Assembly: GCF_000023705.1 (NCBI RefSeq)
Contig: NC_012968.1
Span: 2,170,001-2,234,000 of the forward strand
DNA: 64,000 nucleotides
Source: Methylotenera mobilis JLW8
GTDB taxonomy: Bacteria > Pseudomonadota > Gammaproteobacteria > Burkholderiales > Methylophilaceae
Direction of reading: 5' to 3'
The notes under the pieces are model-generated. The model made no database searches. It was not told the origin of the DNA and saw only the letters and a program-made list of their open reading frames with translations. The number at the start of each line of letters is the position of its first letter. Position 1 is the first letter of the stretch. A program made the position numbers and the translations under genes. This document shows positions 30,106 through 39,999 of this stretch, one piece after another.

Positions 30106-31731
30106 ATGACTAATAATTTAATAAACATCATTTTAGCAACATGCCTGCTTTTTAGCAGTTTAAATTTAGCGGCAGAGCAAATCAGTCCACTTAACAGCAA
30201 AGCTGAAGCACAGCTTTTAGCCGGTGAAGCCTGCCTAAAACAGACTAACACTGCATGCGCGATGGCGGCTTTGGCAAAAATACCAAGCGGCTCGCCTTAC
30301 GCCAAACTGCTACAAGGTGAAATTGCATTCAACAACCAAGCCATAGACCAAGCACTACAACTTTTGCTGCCACTGCAAACAGAACCACAGCTCAGCACCG
30401 CGGCAAAAATTAGCTTGCATCAATATCTGGCAAAGACCTTTGCACAACTACAAGACCCAGAACAAACGCTGATACATTTATTACAGGTGGATTTAGCGCT
30501 ATCGGCCGCACCTAGCTCCAGCCAACAAAATACGGCTACGGCTAACCAAGCACAAATATGGGATTTACTCAGCAAACTGGACCAAAGCGAACTACTGGCG
30601 ATGCGCGGCAATAATACTGACGACAATTTCCAAGGCTGGGTTGATTTAGCACTGGCAGCAAGAAATCAAGACTCAAGCAGCAGCTTAAAAAACTGGCAAA
30701 CTAATTACCCTGACCACGCCGCTGCTACGCTCGCGAGCAACTTGCAGTTACCCAATGCTAATCAAAATTCGCCGCAAGCACCAAAACTTACATCCGCCGA
30801 CGCGATTGTTATTCGCTACACACCTATTTCTGATGGCGACCATGCCAAAGCCGATGCATTTAAGGCAGGCTTAAGCGCCGCGCTGGCACATTTTGGTCTG
30901 GAGAACACCATTCTGATGGAGCCCTCCAGCAGCAATAACACTGACGCTCAGGAACAAAACCTAGCTGCAGACAACACCGCAACATCCAAACTCGATAGCC
31001 CGTACGCAATCAGCCTAGACTTTGACCAAACAACTGACGCAGCTTTACAGCAGCAGACAGATTCGCAAACATTAACATTAGGCTTAGACCTCAATGCAGA
31101 AGCGCTACAACTTGCTAAATTTGCGCTTAAGAACGCGATTCACCATGTCGCGATTCTCACTACAGAGAGCGCTGCCTCAGCCGCCATGTTAAGCAGTTTC
31201 AATAGCGCGTGGCAGCAGGCATTTAACCTAACTGCTGAGCACAACAGCTTTAACGTCATCACGCTGCCGCAAAACATCGCACCGCATGACGCTAGCCTGC
31301 TCGACATCCAAACAAAAATCAACGCCAAAGCACACGACATGGTGATACTAGCGCTACCCGCAGCAGACACCCGTGCGATCAAACCCTATCTCAATGCTGG
31401 CACCCCTACTTTAGCATTCTCCAATATACACGAAGCCTCTTCTGACCCGACACTCAATAGCGTGCGTTTTGTAGAAATCCCATTTCTACTACCATCCAAC
31501 ACACAGTTCAACGCATACCAAAGTGCCGCCGCAACACTCACCTCGAATGACTTGTTGCGCTGGTATGCACTGGGGGTTGATGCGCTATCCATATTGGCCA
31601 CTAGGCAACAAGCCAGCGAGAAAGAAGTCTTACTGAACGGACTCTCGGGCGCCATCAGCATCAAACACAGCAGCATCACACGGCAGCCAATGATGGCCAG
31701 ATTTACTTACGAAGGCATTAGCCAAGAGTAG
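30106..31731 (+). CDS. lpoA: LpoA/LppC-like penicillin-binding protein activator
   Basis: A 541-residue exported protein with an N-terminal TPR-like region (about residues 30-200) and a C-terminal periplasmic-binding-protein-like domain, the LppC/LpoA architecture. In E. coli, LpoA is an outer-membrane lipoprotein that activates PBP1A. Here the signal segment NIILATCLLFSSLNLAA lacks a standard lipobox (LATC has Thr at -1), so anchoring may differ. The middle (about 230-310) is an Asn/Ala-rich insertion. The order rsmI-lpoA-yraN-dolP supports the call. Confidence 0.85.
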   Translation: MTNNLINIILATCLLFSSLNLAAEQISPLNSKAEAQLLAGEACLKQTNTACAMAALAKIPSGSPYAKLLQGEIAFNNQAIDQALQLLLPLQTEPQLSTAAKISLHQYLAKTFAQLQDPEQTLIHLLQVDLALSAAPSSSQQNTATANQAQIWDLLSKLDQSELLAMRGNNTDDNFQGWVDLALAARNQDSSSSLKNWQTNYPDHAAATLASNLQLPNANQNSPQAPKLTSADAIVIRYTPISDGDHAKADAFKAGLSAALAHFGLENTILMEPSSSNNTDAQEQNLAADNTATSKLDSPYAISLDFDQTTDAALQQQTDSQTLTLGLDLNAEALQLAKFALKNAIHHVAILTTESAASAAMLSSFNSAWQQAFNLTAEHNSFNVITLPQNIAPHDASLLDIQTKINAKAHDMVILALPAADTRAIKPYLNAGTPTLAFSNIHEASSDPTLNSVRFVEIPFLLPSNTQFNAYQSAAATLTSNDLLRWYALGVDALSILATRQQASEKEVLLNGLSGAISIKHSSITRQPMMARFTYEGISQE

Positions 31732-31747
31732 CAACACCATCAAGCAC

Positions 31748-32107
31748 ATGACCACACAATCACAAGCCAAAAACATCACTGAAGGTCAATTGGCAGAGCA
31801 AATTGCTGCAACTTTTCTGCAAAACAATGGACTCACAGTGATAGAAAAGAACTTTCGCTCGGCCTACGGTGAGATTGATCTCATCATGCGCGATGGTAAA
31901 ACGCTGGTTTTTGTAGAGGTGCGCCTACGCAGCAATACCAAATTTGGCGGTGCCGGCATGAGCATCAACGCTAGCAAACAGCAAAAACTTACGCGAACTG
32001 CAGAACGCTACCTGCAAATAAACGGCGATAGCGCCTGTCGTTTTGACGCAATTTTGATGCATGCGCTTGATATAACCACAGTAGAATGGATAAAAGATGC
32101 GTTCTGA
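31748..32107 (+). CDS. yraN: YraN family (UPF0102) endonuclease-like protein
   Basis: A 119-residue protein with a PD-(D/E)xK nuclease-like core. NFRSAYGEIDLIMRDG supplies the acidic residues and LVFVEVRLR the E-x-basic strand. The family is universally associated with the rsmI-lpoA neighbourhood but its activity is poorly characterised. It follows lpoA by 16 bases, and diaA, normally next in E. coli, is absent. Confidence 0.93.
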   Translation: MTTQSQAKNITEGQLAEQIAATFLQNNGLTVIEKNFRSAYGEIDLIMRDGKTLVFVEVRLRSNTKFGGAGMSINASKQQKLTRTAERYLQINGDSACRFDAILMHALDITTVEWIKDAF

Positions 32108-32153
32108 GCCACTTCTATCCTCCATTAACTCATTCCAATCATAAAGGATACTC

Positions 32154-32741
32154 ATGATGAAATTACCGATTAACCCATTGGCGATTAAACTATTTGCCGC
32201 TGTCGCACTAGCGACACAAATCAGTGCTTGCGTACCTGTTGTTGTAGGCGGCGCAGCAGCCACTGGCGCAATGGCAGCAGATAGACGCACCTCCGGCATT
32301 TATGTTGAAGACCAAAACATCGAATTAAAAACGGTCAAGAAAATTCATGACACATTGGGCGAAGAGGCGCACGTCAACGTCACAAGCTTTAAAGGTAATG
32401 TGCTATTAACAGGTGAAGTGCCTAGTGAACAAGCCAAAACGCAGGCAGGCAATATCATTCTAGGCACAGAGAGCGTACGCAGCCTCACCAATGAATTAAC
32501 GATTGGCCCTAAAACCACGCTCAGTTCACGTGCCAATGACTCATTCATCACTTCAAAAGTTAAAACACAGTTTGTGACTGAAAACCGCTTTAGCGCCAAT
32601 TACGTCAAAGTCGTGACTGAAAACAGCATCGTGTACCTCATGGGTTATGTCACACAAAAAGAGGCAGATGCAGCGGTAGAAATCGCACGCAATGTCAGCG
32701 GCGTTACAACCGTAGTCAAAGTATTTGAATACATGCCTTAA
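32154..32741 (+). CDS. dolP: BON-domain outer-membrane lipoprotein (DolP/YraP-like)
   Basis: A 195-residue lipoprotein. The signal ends at ISACVPVV with a conventional lipobox (S-A-C) near residue 25. Two BON domains follow: about residues 60-120 (VKKIHDTLGEE...NVLLTGEVP) and 125-195 (TSKVKTQFVTE...SIVYLMGYVTQ). DolP helps maintain outer-membrane integrity by binding anionic phospholipids. An AAAGGA ribosome-binding site precedes the doubled ATG. A strong terminator follows. Confidence 0.92.
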   Translation: MMKLPINPLAIKLFAAVALATQISACVPVVVGGAAATGAMAADRRTSGIYVEDQNIELKTVKKIHDTLGEEAHVNVTSFKGNVLLTGEVPSEQAKTQAGNIILGTESVRSLTNELTIGPKTTLSSRANDSFITSKVKTQFVTENRFSANYVKVVTENSIVYLMGYVTQKEADAAVEIARNVSGVTTVVKVFEYMP

Positions 32742-32757
32742 GCTGCGTTAACGTGAC

Positions 32758-32799
32758 AAGCCAGCCTGAATCAACGGATTAAATCAATCAGGCTGGCTT
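32758..32799 (+). terminator. Hairpin terminator after dolP
   Basis: AAGCCAGCCTGA and TCAGGCTGGCTT form a perfect 12-base stem around an 18-base loop, 16 bases after the dolP stop. The following sequence is only weakly T-rich. Confidence 0.7.
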
Positions 32800-32977
32800 G
32801 CTCATCTTATGCACATCTGCACGACTAGCAATGCTCCAGCAACTCCCCAGCAATCTCATTGGTGCATGAATTATTATGCTGCTTTTGAAATCAGGCATAT
32901 TTGCATGCAGACTGGCAGTGCTATAATGCTGGCAACTCTCAAGCTGTTTTTAAGCAGCACAATCATTGGTAAATAAA

Positions 32978-33295
32978 ATGACTACAGACCACAAAAACGC
33001 CCCAGAGCAACAAGAGGTTATTATCGAAGGCAATACGCGTGCAGGCAAACCGTTTCGCCCTAGCGACTGGGTAGACCGTATGTGCAGCACATACGCCACC
33101 TTCGGCGAAGACCGCAAATTAAAATACTCACCATACTTAAAACCAAGAGTAGTGAACGGTGTGCGCTGCCTAGCGGTGGATTTGAAGTTAAAAGTTGTCA
33201 ATCCTGAAGGCTATGCGCAATTGATGCACTTTGCCGATGAAAATCAGCTCAATGTACTAGATAGCAGCGGCAACAGCATTCCTGTGCCACACTAG
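32978..33295 (+). CDS. DUF3579 family protein
   Basis: A 105-residue protein with FRPSDWVDRMCSTYATFGEDRK and YSPYLKPRVVNGVRCLAVD, the signatures of DUF3579, a family common in betaproteobacteria with no known function. No signal peptide or membrane segment is visible. ATG at 32978 is preferred over TTG at 32966. It is separated from dolP by a terminator and is likely a single-gene transcript. Confidence 0.85.
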   Translation: MTTDHKNAPEQQEVIIEGNTRAGKPFRPSDWVDRMCSTYATFGEDRKLKYSPYLKPRVVNGVRCLAVDLKLKVVNPEGYAQLMHFADENQLNVLDSSGNSIPVPH

Positions 33296-33312
33296 CAACT
33301 ATATAGCTCAAT

Positions 33313-33352
33313 AAAGCTCATGCGCATTTCACTTTATGCATACATGAGCTTT
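33313..33352. terminator. Bidirectional hairpin between DUF3579 and tlpA-like genes
   Basis: AAAGCTCATG and CATGAGCTTT form a perfect 10-base stem with a 20-base loop between two convergent genes. A/T residues flank both sides. Confidence 0.7.
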
Positions 33353-33394
33353 AATTGACAATCTAGTTTTCAAGCATCTCATAGAAAGTCTAGG

Positions 33395-33868
33395 CTACTT
33401 AACTCCTGCTTTAATCAAGCTTTCTACATATTGCTTAGTCACGATACCGCGTTTGATTTTCACTAACTTACCTTTGGGGTTATAGATAAAAGTAGTGGGC
33501 ATTACCTCTGCCGCTCCAATCTGCTCCATCACACTATCATCGCCTAGCACGATCGGGTAAGACATCAGCATATCATCCACATAAGCTTTAACCTCGTTCA
33601 CATCTTTATAATCAAACACCACGCCAAGCACCATCAGGTCTTTTTGTCGGTGCTGATCATACAAATTAACCAAATCAGGCACTTCTTCCAAGCATGGCGG
33701 GCACCAAGTGGCCCAATAGTTAACCAAAACCCATTTACCCTTGTACTGAGCAAGCTGATGCTGCACACCAGCCATATCCTTCAGCAAAAAATTAGATTTC
33801 GCCACCAGATCAGCACTCGCCAACTGACTGCACATCAACATCAATAAACCCAATAAAAACTTATACAT
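33395..33868 (-). CDS. TlpA-like periplasmic thioredoxin
   Basis: A 157-residue exported thioredoxin-fold protein. A signal peptide covers about residues 1-19 (LLGLLMLMCSQLASA). The active site is WATWCPPC, typical of TlpA/ResA reductases that keep periplasmic cysteines reduced, for example in cytochrome c or oxidase copper-site assembly. The cis-Pro loop is VMPTTFIYN. It is convergent with the DUF3579 gene. The partner cannot be told, but several c-type cytochromes lie in the same window. Confidence 0.9.
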   Translation of the reverse strand: MYKFLLGLLMLMCSQLASADLVAKSNFLLKDMAGVQHQLAQYKGKWVLVNYWATWCPPCLEEVPDLVNLYDQHRQKDLMVLGVVFDYKDVNEVKAYVDDMLMSYPIVLGDDSVMEQIGAAEVMPTTFIYNPKGKLVKIKRGIVTKQYVESLIKAGVK

Positions 33869-34038
33869 AAATCCACCACAGAAACAGCAAGCTACGCTTT
33901 GCCACTAAAAGAATTAACAGGCTAGTAAAAACAAATTTTTAGATGTATGCTAGCCGTAACATATTGTTTATACTAATTTTCATATAAGCAATATCATACA
34001 ATCATCTACCCCTATAAATTGATTGCAAAAAAAATAAT

Positions 34039-35595
34039 ATGGCATTAAACCTTAACATTCCTACCTTGCAAGAAAACCCGGTATTTATTGCGGAAACGCG
34101 CCCGCAAAAAATACAGCAACTATTACAGGAAATTAACTCGCAGGACCCGGCTGACATCGCCACACATTTGCACAACGAATTGGAAACCCTGAATCGCCAA
34201 AAGGCTTCCTCCAGCCAAAGAACGCAAGCATTAGACTACTATCGTAGCCTGATTATCAGCGTAACCACAGCACTTGCAGCAGACTATGTCAACTCTACAC
34301 TACCACTTGAAGATAAAGCCAAATCTGCCGCAGCGGCCTGCGAAGCACTGTGGCTAGAGCTCGGCTACGGCTACAAACTGGTGCTAATCGACTTACAAAA
34401 CCAACTCATTAAGTTACGCACAGATAAAAGCTCGGCATTAGCTATTCAGCGTGCAATGCACGCAATAGCTGAATACACATTGGTACACTACCAAACCTAT
34501 TTAACACCGCCCAGCCATGTCTGGAGCGATTTACATCAGCTGTACTTCTGTGCAGCCAAGCTTGGCATTCTGCACACCAACACCCCGGCCGACACTACGC
34601 CAACACAAGCGAAAAATTATGCCCAATTACTAACGTCTATTGAAGATACTTATAAGCATACGCTACTAGTCAGCCTGGCGCAGCCTCATCATCTGTTGCA
34701 GCAAGATATCAGCGCGGTCGCCGACTATTTAGCGCACCACATTCAAGCAGCAAGGGTCACCGCTATCGAGCCGTTAGAAAATAGCTCTGGTGCATTTATC
34801 ATCAACTTAACGTCTGATGCCCCTCCTACGCCTTACGGCAAGCTTAAATCAGCGCCCAATCCGGACTCAGAACTATTACTGCATACCATAGACCTGATAC
34901 GCGGCATTCACGAAGACCTGGGCAAACTCCAAAATCGCAGCATTCCAGTGAGTGGCAGTATTAATGCTGATGCCAACCATAATGACTACATTGAGTTACT
35001 GTCCTATCTCATTACCAACTGGGGTATTGCACCCAAACGTATATTTAACCGCTCCGCCAAAAACGGGGATATCGACATCGCTGTCGGCATTGAAGACATA
35101 CACAGCATCATCACTGCCGCTAACAGCGACCCTGTAGCGCAAGTCTATCAGGCAACCCCTTCGCACTGGAAAATCCTAAACATCAGCGCAACCGGCATTT
35201 CCATCAGGCGCTACCATACCGCACAGAAGAACATCAAAGTCGGCAGCTTAATTGCGCTAAAGGCCAGAAACGAACAGCAGTGGTCAATCGGGCTAGTGAA
35301 ATGGGCCAACTGTGGCACCAGAGACCGCTTAGACATTGGCGTACAATTGATTGCCCCATATGCAGACAGCGCTTTTGCACAGACCTTCCAACACAGCAGC
35401 AATACCAAAGTTCTTAAACTGCCAGAAATCAGCGCGGTGAACCAGGCCGCCACTATTATCGCGCCCAGAGGCACTTATATCCAAGGCCGCCAGCTGACAT
35501 TCACCTGTAACAAAAAAACCGTACAGGCATCCCTTGAGCGGCTAATAGAGAGAACGCATGACATTGAGCGCATTCAGTTCAACATCATGAATTAA
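34039..35595 (+). CDS. Large PilZ-like protein, possible c-di-GMP receptor
   Basis: A 518-residue cytoplasmic-looking protein with no signal or membrane segment. The first about 320 residues are helical and match nothing I know. The C-terminal part shows RIFNR (R334-R338), then NISATG (N381-G386), then IGVQLI, which together resemble the RxxxR and (D/N)xSxxG motifs of PilZ domains. The spacing of about 43 residues between the motifs is longer than usual. It could be a c-di-GMP-responsive protein controlling surface behaviour. The gene stands alone, divergent from tlpA. Confidence 0.55.
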   Translation: MALNLNIPTLQENPVFIAETRPQKIQQLLQEINSQDPADIATHLHNELETLNRQKASSSQRTQALDYYRSLIISVTTALAADYVNSTLPLEDKAKSAAAACEALWLELGYGYKLVLIDLQNQLIKLRTDKSSALAIQRAMHAIAEYTLVHYQTYLTPPSHVWSDLHQLYFCAAKLGILHTNTPADTTPTQAKNYAQLLTSIEDTYKHTLLVSLAQPHHLLQQDISAVADYLAHHIQAARVTAIEPLENSSGAFIINLTSDAPPTPYGKLKSAPNPDSELLLHTIDLIRGIHEDLGKLQNRSIPVSGSINADANHNDYIELLSYLITNWGIAPKRIFNRSAKNGDIDIAVGIEDIHSIITAANSDPVAQVYQATPSHWKILNISATGISIRRYHTAQKNIKVGSLIALKARNEQQWSIGLVKWANCGTRDRLDIGVQLIAPYADSAFAQTFQHSSNTKVLKLPEISAVNQAATIIAPRGTYIQGRQLTFTCNKKTVQASLERLIERTHDIERIQFNIMN

Positions 35596-35694
35596 ATCTT
35601 ATTCAGCACAATTAGGCTTCACTAAAACATTTTTTTTCGCTACGATACACATTTTCTAGTATTATTTAGTCATATTCAATTTAAAGGTTTTCCT

Positions 35695-36021
35695 ATGAGC
35701 GAACACATCACACACCTTAGCGATGCAAGTTTTGAACAAGATGTTCTACAATCGCAAATCCCAGTTCTTGTAGACTACTGGGCAGAGTGGTGTGGCCCAT
35801 GCAAAATGATTGCACCAATTCTTGATGAAATTTCAAAAGAATATGCTGGCCGCATCAAAGTTGCTAAACTAAACATTGATGACAACCAACAAACGCCACC
35901 TAAATATGGCATTCGTGGCATCCCTACACTCATGCTATTTAAAAATGGCAATGTAGAAGCAACTAAAGTTGGTGCACTATCTAAGTCACAACTTACTGCT
36001 TTTATTGACAGCAACATCTAA
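35695..36021 (+). CDS. trxA: Thioredoxin 1
   Basis: A 108-residue general disulfide reductase. The active site WAEWCGPCK occurs at about residues 28-36 and the cis-Pro loop is [10 protein letters not shown]. No signal peptide is present, so it acts in the cytosol. It is followed by rho, the same order as in E. coli. Confidence 0.98.
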   Translation: MSEHITHLSDASFEQDVLQSQIPVLVDYWAEWCGPCKMIAPILDEISKEYAGRIKVAKLNIDDNQQTPPKYGIRGIPTLMLFKNGNVEATKVGALSKSQLTAFIDSNI

Positions 36022-36048
36022 ACCCATTACGCTTAGCATAAATCAAAG

Positions 36049-36084
36049 GCTTGGTTTTAAACGATTAACGCTTTAAAACCAAGC
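36049..36084 (+). terminator. Perfect hairpin in the trxA-rho gap
   Basis: GCTTGGTTTTAAA and TTTAAAACCAAGC form a perfect 13-base stem around a 10-base loop. There is no T run after it, so it may be a processing or attenuation structure in the rho leader rather than a strong intrinsic terminator. Confidence 0.55.
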
Positions 36085-36175
36085 ACCATCCCTTCAGGCA
36101 ACAAAAACTAAGCCTCTGGCATTTAAATCTAAAGCCTTTAATCACCCTACACACATCTTGTTCTAGCGAGACCCC

Positions 36176-37435
36176 ATGCATTTATCCGACCTCAAACATC
36201 TACCTGTTACTGAATTAGTAGAAATGGCTATTGCCAATGAAATCGACAATGCCAGTCGCATGCGTAAACAAGATTTAATTTTTGCCATTTTAAAAAATAA
36301 GGCAAAAAAAGGGGAAAGCATTTTTGGTGACGGCACCTTAGAAGTTTTGCAAGATGGGTTTGGCTTTCTCAGATCACCAGACACTTCTTATTTAGCTGGT
36401 CCTGATGATATTTACGTTTCACCCTCTCAAATTCGTCGCTTTAACTTACACACTGGTGACAGTATTCAAGGCGAAATCCGCATCCCTAAAGACGGTGAGC
36501 GCTATTTTGCTTTAGTTAAAGTTGACATGGTAAATGGCGAAGCGCCAGAAAATACCAAACATAAAATTCTGTTTGAAAACTTAACCCCTTTATTCCCTAC
36601 CATTCCACTCACTCTGGAACGTGATATCAAAGGTGCTGAAAACATCACTAGCCGCGTTATCGATATGATTGCGCCCATCGGTAAAGGTCAGCGTGGTCTG
36701 CTGGTTGCCAGCCCGAAAAGCGGTAAAACGGTGATGATGCAAAATATCGCGCATGCGATTACTGCTAATCACCCTGACGTGATTCTGATTGTATTGTTAA
36801 TCGACGAGCGCCCTGAAGAGGTGACAGAAATGACACGCTCAGTAAAAGGTGAAGTGGTTGCTTCAACGTTCGATGAGCCAGCAACACGTCACGTACAAGT
36901 TGCAGAAATGGTACTGGAAAAAGCCAAACGCTTAGTTGAACATAAAAAAGATGTGGTCATCTTACTAGATTCTATTACACGTTTAGCTCGTGCTTACAAC
37001 ACGGTGATCCCATCGTCAGGCAAGGTATTAACCGGCGGCGTGGATGCCAACGCCCTACAACGCCCTAAACGCTTCTTCGGTGCTGCCAGAAATGTTGAAG
37101 AGGGTGGCTCACTCACCATTATCGCTACTGCATTGGTAGATACCGGCTCTCGCATGGATGACGTTATCTATGAGGAGTTTAAAGGTACCGGCAACATGGA
37201 AATCCATCTTGACCGCCGCATGGCAGAGAAACGCCAATACCCTGCAATCAACGTGAATAAATCCGGTACACGTCGTGAAGAGTTATTAATCGAAAAAGAT
37301 GTGTTACAGAAAATCTGGGTACTACGTAAACTACTCTACCCAATGGATGACCTTGAGGCGATGGAGTTCTTGTTGGACAAAATCAAGTCAACTAAAAACA
37401 ATGCGGATTTTTTTGACAGCATGCGTAGAGGCTAA
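36176..37435 (+). CDS. rho: Transcription termination factor Rho
   Basis: Rho is the hexameric RNA-dependent ATPase that ends transcription. The 419-residue protein has the N-terminal Rho domain ([18 protein letters not shown]), the RNA-binding cold-shock-like domain ([21 protein letters not shown]), the P-loop [10 protein letters not shown] and Walker [16 protein letters not shown]. Length and spacing match the E. coli protein. The 150-base leader with a hairpin is consistent with autoregulation. Confidence 0.98.
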   Translation: MHLSDLKHLPVTELVEMAIANEIDNASRMRKQDLIFAILKNKAKKGESIFGDGTLEVLQDGFGFLRSPDTSYLAGPDDIYVSPSQIRRFNLHTGDSIQGEIRIPKDGERYFALVKVDMVNGEAPENTKHKILFENLTPLFPTIPLTLERDIKGAENITSRVIDMIAPIGKGQRGLLVASPKSGKTVMMQNIAHAITANHPDVILIVLLIDERPEEVTEMTRSVKGEVVASTFDEPATRHVQVAEMVLEKAKRLVEHKKDVVILLDSITRLARAYNTVIPSSGKVLTGGVDANALQRPKRFFGAARNVEEGGSLTIIATALVDTGSRMDDVIYEEFKGTGNMEIHLDRRMAEKRQYPAINVNKSGTRREELLIEKDVLQKIWVLRKLLYPMDDLEAMEFLLDKIKSTKNNADFFDSMRRG

Positions 37436-37554
37436 CTCCTTTACTTTAAACAATTATCTTGCGTAGCTGCAGCAATATAAATATAATGCCGAGTTACCGC
37501 AAAAATTTGCAACATTATGCCGTATCATTCGGCAAACAATAAGAGGCTATTAAC

Positions 37555-37797
37555 ATGAAAGATGGAATTCATCCAAATTACCGCGAAGTCGTATTTCAAG
37601 ACATTGGTGCTGACTTTAGCTTTATCACACGCTCTACTATCGCTGCTCGTGACACTATCAAGTGGACTGACGGTAAAGAGTACCCATTAGTTAAGATCGA
37701 AGTATCTTCAAAATCACACCCGTTCTACACTGGTAAACAAATGATTCTTGATACTGCTGGTCGTGTTGATAAATTCCGTAAAAAATACGGCATGTAA
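37555..37797 (+). CDS. rpmE2: Ribosomal protein L31, type B (zinc-independent)
   Basis: An 80-residue L31 of the B type: [14 protein letters not shown], with [10 protein letters not shown] and VDKFRKKYG, and without the CxxC zinc ribbon of type A. In many bacteria the B form replaces the zinc form under zinc limitation; here it is the only L31 seen in the window. Codons are restricted and T-rich, as expected for a ribosomal protein. A clear terminator follows. Confidence 0.96.
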   Translation: MKDGIHPNYREVVFQDIGADFSFITRSTIAARDTIKWTDGKEYPLVKIEVSSKSHPFYTGKQMILDTAGRVDKFRKKYGM

Positions 37798-37836
37798 TTC
37801 AACAATCACGACTCTGCTTGCAGATTATCGTTTATC

Positions 37837-37865
37837 AAAAGGCAGCTTAGGCTGCCTTTTGTTTT
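37837..37865 (+). terminator. Intrinsic terminator after rpmE2
   Basis: AAAAGGCAGC, loop TTAG, GCTGCCTTTT, then GTTTT: a GC-rich stem followed by a T run, 40 bases after the stop codon. Confidence 0.92.
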
Positions 37866-37941
37866 AGTATGTTGTTTATACGAACCACTTGCTCATATAA
37901 AATGGGCATACTTCAATGATGCAGATCCCGAGCTAATCCAC

Positions 37942-39594
37942 ATGCGCTTCCAACTTGATCATGACTGGCAAGGCAATATGTCTACACCGCGCGCGCGCAT
38001 CGGTGAGAACACAAAAACACAGCTTCTAATCCTCTTATCTATTATCTGGATTTTTCTAGGTCTGATTGGCCATGCGCCTTGGAAACCGCTAGAAACCACT
38101 AGTATTAGCATTATTAAAGATATTCTGGACAACGGCCATATCATTGCACCGTTAGCCGTCAACCAATCACTATTAGATTTGCCGCCGTTATATCACTTAT
38201 CGGCTGCGGGCAGTGCCCAGCTTTTTAGCTACCTATTTGATATCCATGATGGCGCACGCCTGATTAACGCGCTATGGATGTCAATCACCCTGCTCATGGT
38301 GGGCATGACCGGGCGTGAGCTCTGGACGCATGGCGTAGGGCGTTACGCGACATTTATTATGATAGGCACCATCGGCCTTATTTTAAATGCACACAGTCTC
38401 AACACTGAGATAGCTATGCTAACCAGCACAGCTACCGGTTTTTACGCACTAGCGCTATCAAAACGCAGGCCGTGGCGTGCAAGCCTACTCTTTGGCGCAG
38501 CCATTGCTGTTGGCTTCTTAGCAAAGGGGCTGCTGCCAGCATTGATTTTAACCGGCACCGCATTATCATTAGCGCTCTTATTTAAGAATTGGCGCACCAA
38601 GAGCTTTGCCATATTTTTCAGTGCTGCAATGTTAGCGGCACTACCGCTAGTAGCGCTATGGCTAGTACCTTTTGCGCTATATTATCCAGAGTTATTTAGT
38701 GCCTGGCTTAAATCTGAACTCCATAGTTTTAACCAATCCTACTTTTCATACTTTTTTAAGATATTAATCTGGTATGCATGGCCAGCATTGCCTTTGGCAC
38801 TTTGGAGTCTATGGCGTCACCGCATGCAACTACTGAGCAAACCAAGATTTCAGCTCATTATTATATTTTTCTTGATTAGCTTAGCGGCGCTAGGCGCAGG
38901 CGCAGATAACAAAGATATCAATGCGCTCACCCTACTCCTACCCTTGGTGGCACTAGGTGCCGGCAGTGTAGATCACCTTAAGCGCGGCGCGGCATCTGCA
39001 TTAAACTGGTTTGGCATCAGTCTATTTGGCTTGGCCGGCTTTCTAATTTGGTTAGGTTGGTTTGCCATGACTACAGGCTATCCGAGCAGAATTAAAGAGC
39101 GCATGCAGTTTCTATCTGGCTCTGATAGCGTGCACTTTAGCATTATCAGCCTTGTGCTCGCGGTTATCATCACCAGCATCTGGTTATTTACCTGCGTCAG
39201 GGTGCGCCAAAGCAACCGTGCCACCGTCACCAACTGGGCCGTAGGCATGACATTTGGCTGGGGCCTACTGATGACCTTATGGCTACCATTGATTGACAGC
39301 GCAAAGAGCTACAAGCCGGCCTTTACGCAGCTACAGCAAGCCATTGGCAACAACAGTGCATGCATCAAAAGCTTAAATATTGGCCAATCGCAACGCGTAT
39401 TATTAAACTACTACACCAATCTACACCTAGAGCCTATGGATGCACCGCAGTCTGCTAGCTGCGAGTTTTACCTGATACAAGATGAACGCGGCACGACCAG
39501 AATGCAACCCAGTGACGAATGGGCTTTAATTTGGCGCGGCAAACGTACCGCTGACAGAAAAGAAAGCTTTAGGCTGTATCAGCGCCAGCACTAA
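37942..39594 (+). CDS. ArnT-like membrane glycosyltransferase (GT-C fold)
   Basis: A 550-residue polytopic membrane protein with about eleven hydrophobic helices. The N-terminal region PWKPLETTSISIIKDI followed by NGHIIAPLAV and DLPPLYHLSAA resembles the periplasmic loop of ArnT/PMT-family undecaprenyl-phosphate sugar transferases, in which the first loop carries the catalytic Asp/Glu. These enzymes move a sugar from a lipid carrier to lipid A or protein. The substrate is unknown, and no arn genes are adjacent. An ATG at 37978 (MSTPRAR) is an alternative start. Confidence 0.75.
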   Translation: MRFQLDHDWQGNMSTPRARIGENTKTQLLILLSIIWIFLGLIGHAPWKPLETTSISIIKDILDNGHIIAPLAVNQSLLDLPPLYHLSAAGSAQLFSYLFDIHDGARLINALWMSITLLMVGMTGRELWTHGVGRYATFIMIGTIGLILNAHSLNTEIAMLTSTATGFYALALSKRRPWRASLLFGAAIAVGFLAKGLLPALILTGTALSLALLFKNWRTKSFAIFFSAAMLAALPLVALWLVPFALYYPELFSAWLKSELHSFNQSYFSYFFKILIWYAWPALPLALWSLWRHRMQLLSKPRFQLIIIFFLISLAALGAGADNKDINALTLLLPLVALGAGSVDHLKRGAASALNWFGISLFGLAGFLIWLGWFAMTTGYPSRIKERMQFLSGSDSVHFSIISLVLAVIITSIWLFTCVRVRQSNRATVTNWAVGMTFGWGLLMTLWLPLIDSAKSYKPAFTQLQQAIGNNSACIKSLNIGQSQRVLLNYYTNLHLEPMDAPQSASCEFYLIQDERGTTRMQPSDEWALIWRGKRTADRKESFRLYQRQH

Positions 39595-39691
39595 AGTCTA
39601 CTTTACTTGTGGGGCTATATCCGGGGCTAATCTGAGAGCAAATATCTCGAGAATAAACACCGCGACAATTAATATCTAGTAAGAAACGCTC

Positions 39692-39719
39692 ACCAATCAC
39701 ATATAGCTATGTGATTGGT
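39692..39719. terminator. Perfect hairpin between glycosyltransferase and fdsD
   Basis: ACCAATCACATA, loop TAGC, TATGTGATTGGT: a perfect 12-base stem between convergent genes. It has no adjoining T run on either strand, so the terminator role is a position-based inference. Confidence 0.65.
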
Positions 39720-39760
39720 ATAGCAACGTCTGCGATTGTGGATGCAGACAGGGATGGGAG

Positions 39761-39979
39761 TTATAACTGTATGTGCGATTTAATCGCCGTTTGCACCGCT
39801 TGGTGCAAACCGTTGCCGCCCTGCACATTTACATACTCTGCGATTTGCTTACGCATAGGCAATGCCCAGAAGCTATTAAGATGCTTGGCAATATTCTCTT
39901 GCGCTTGGATCTGATTCGGATAAGACTCATAAAAGTCACCGATCTGGTTCGCCATCGAAATTAAACGTTTAATATCCAT
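39761..39979 (-). CDS. fdsD: Formate dehydrogenase delta subunit
   Basis: A 72-residue protein matching the small FdsD family (RLISMANQIGDFYES, then IAKHLNSFWALPMR), the accessory delta subunit of soluble NAD-dependent molybdenum formate dehydrogenases. It is the last gene of the fds operon, 20 bases after fdhD. Its role is linked to assembly or stability of the complex in related organisms. Confidence 0.92.
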   Translation of the reverse strand: MDIKRLISMANQIGDFYESYPNQIQAQENIAKHLNSFWALPMRKQIAEYVNVQGGNGLHQAVQTAIKSHIQL

Positions 39980-39999
39980 AGACTTTAGCTTCTCTATTT

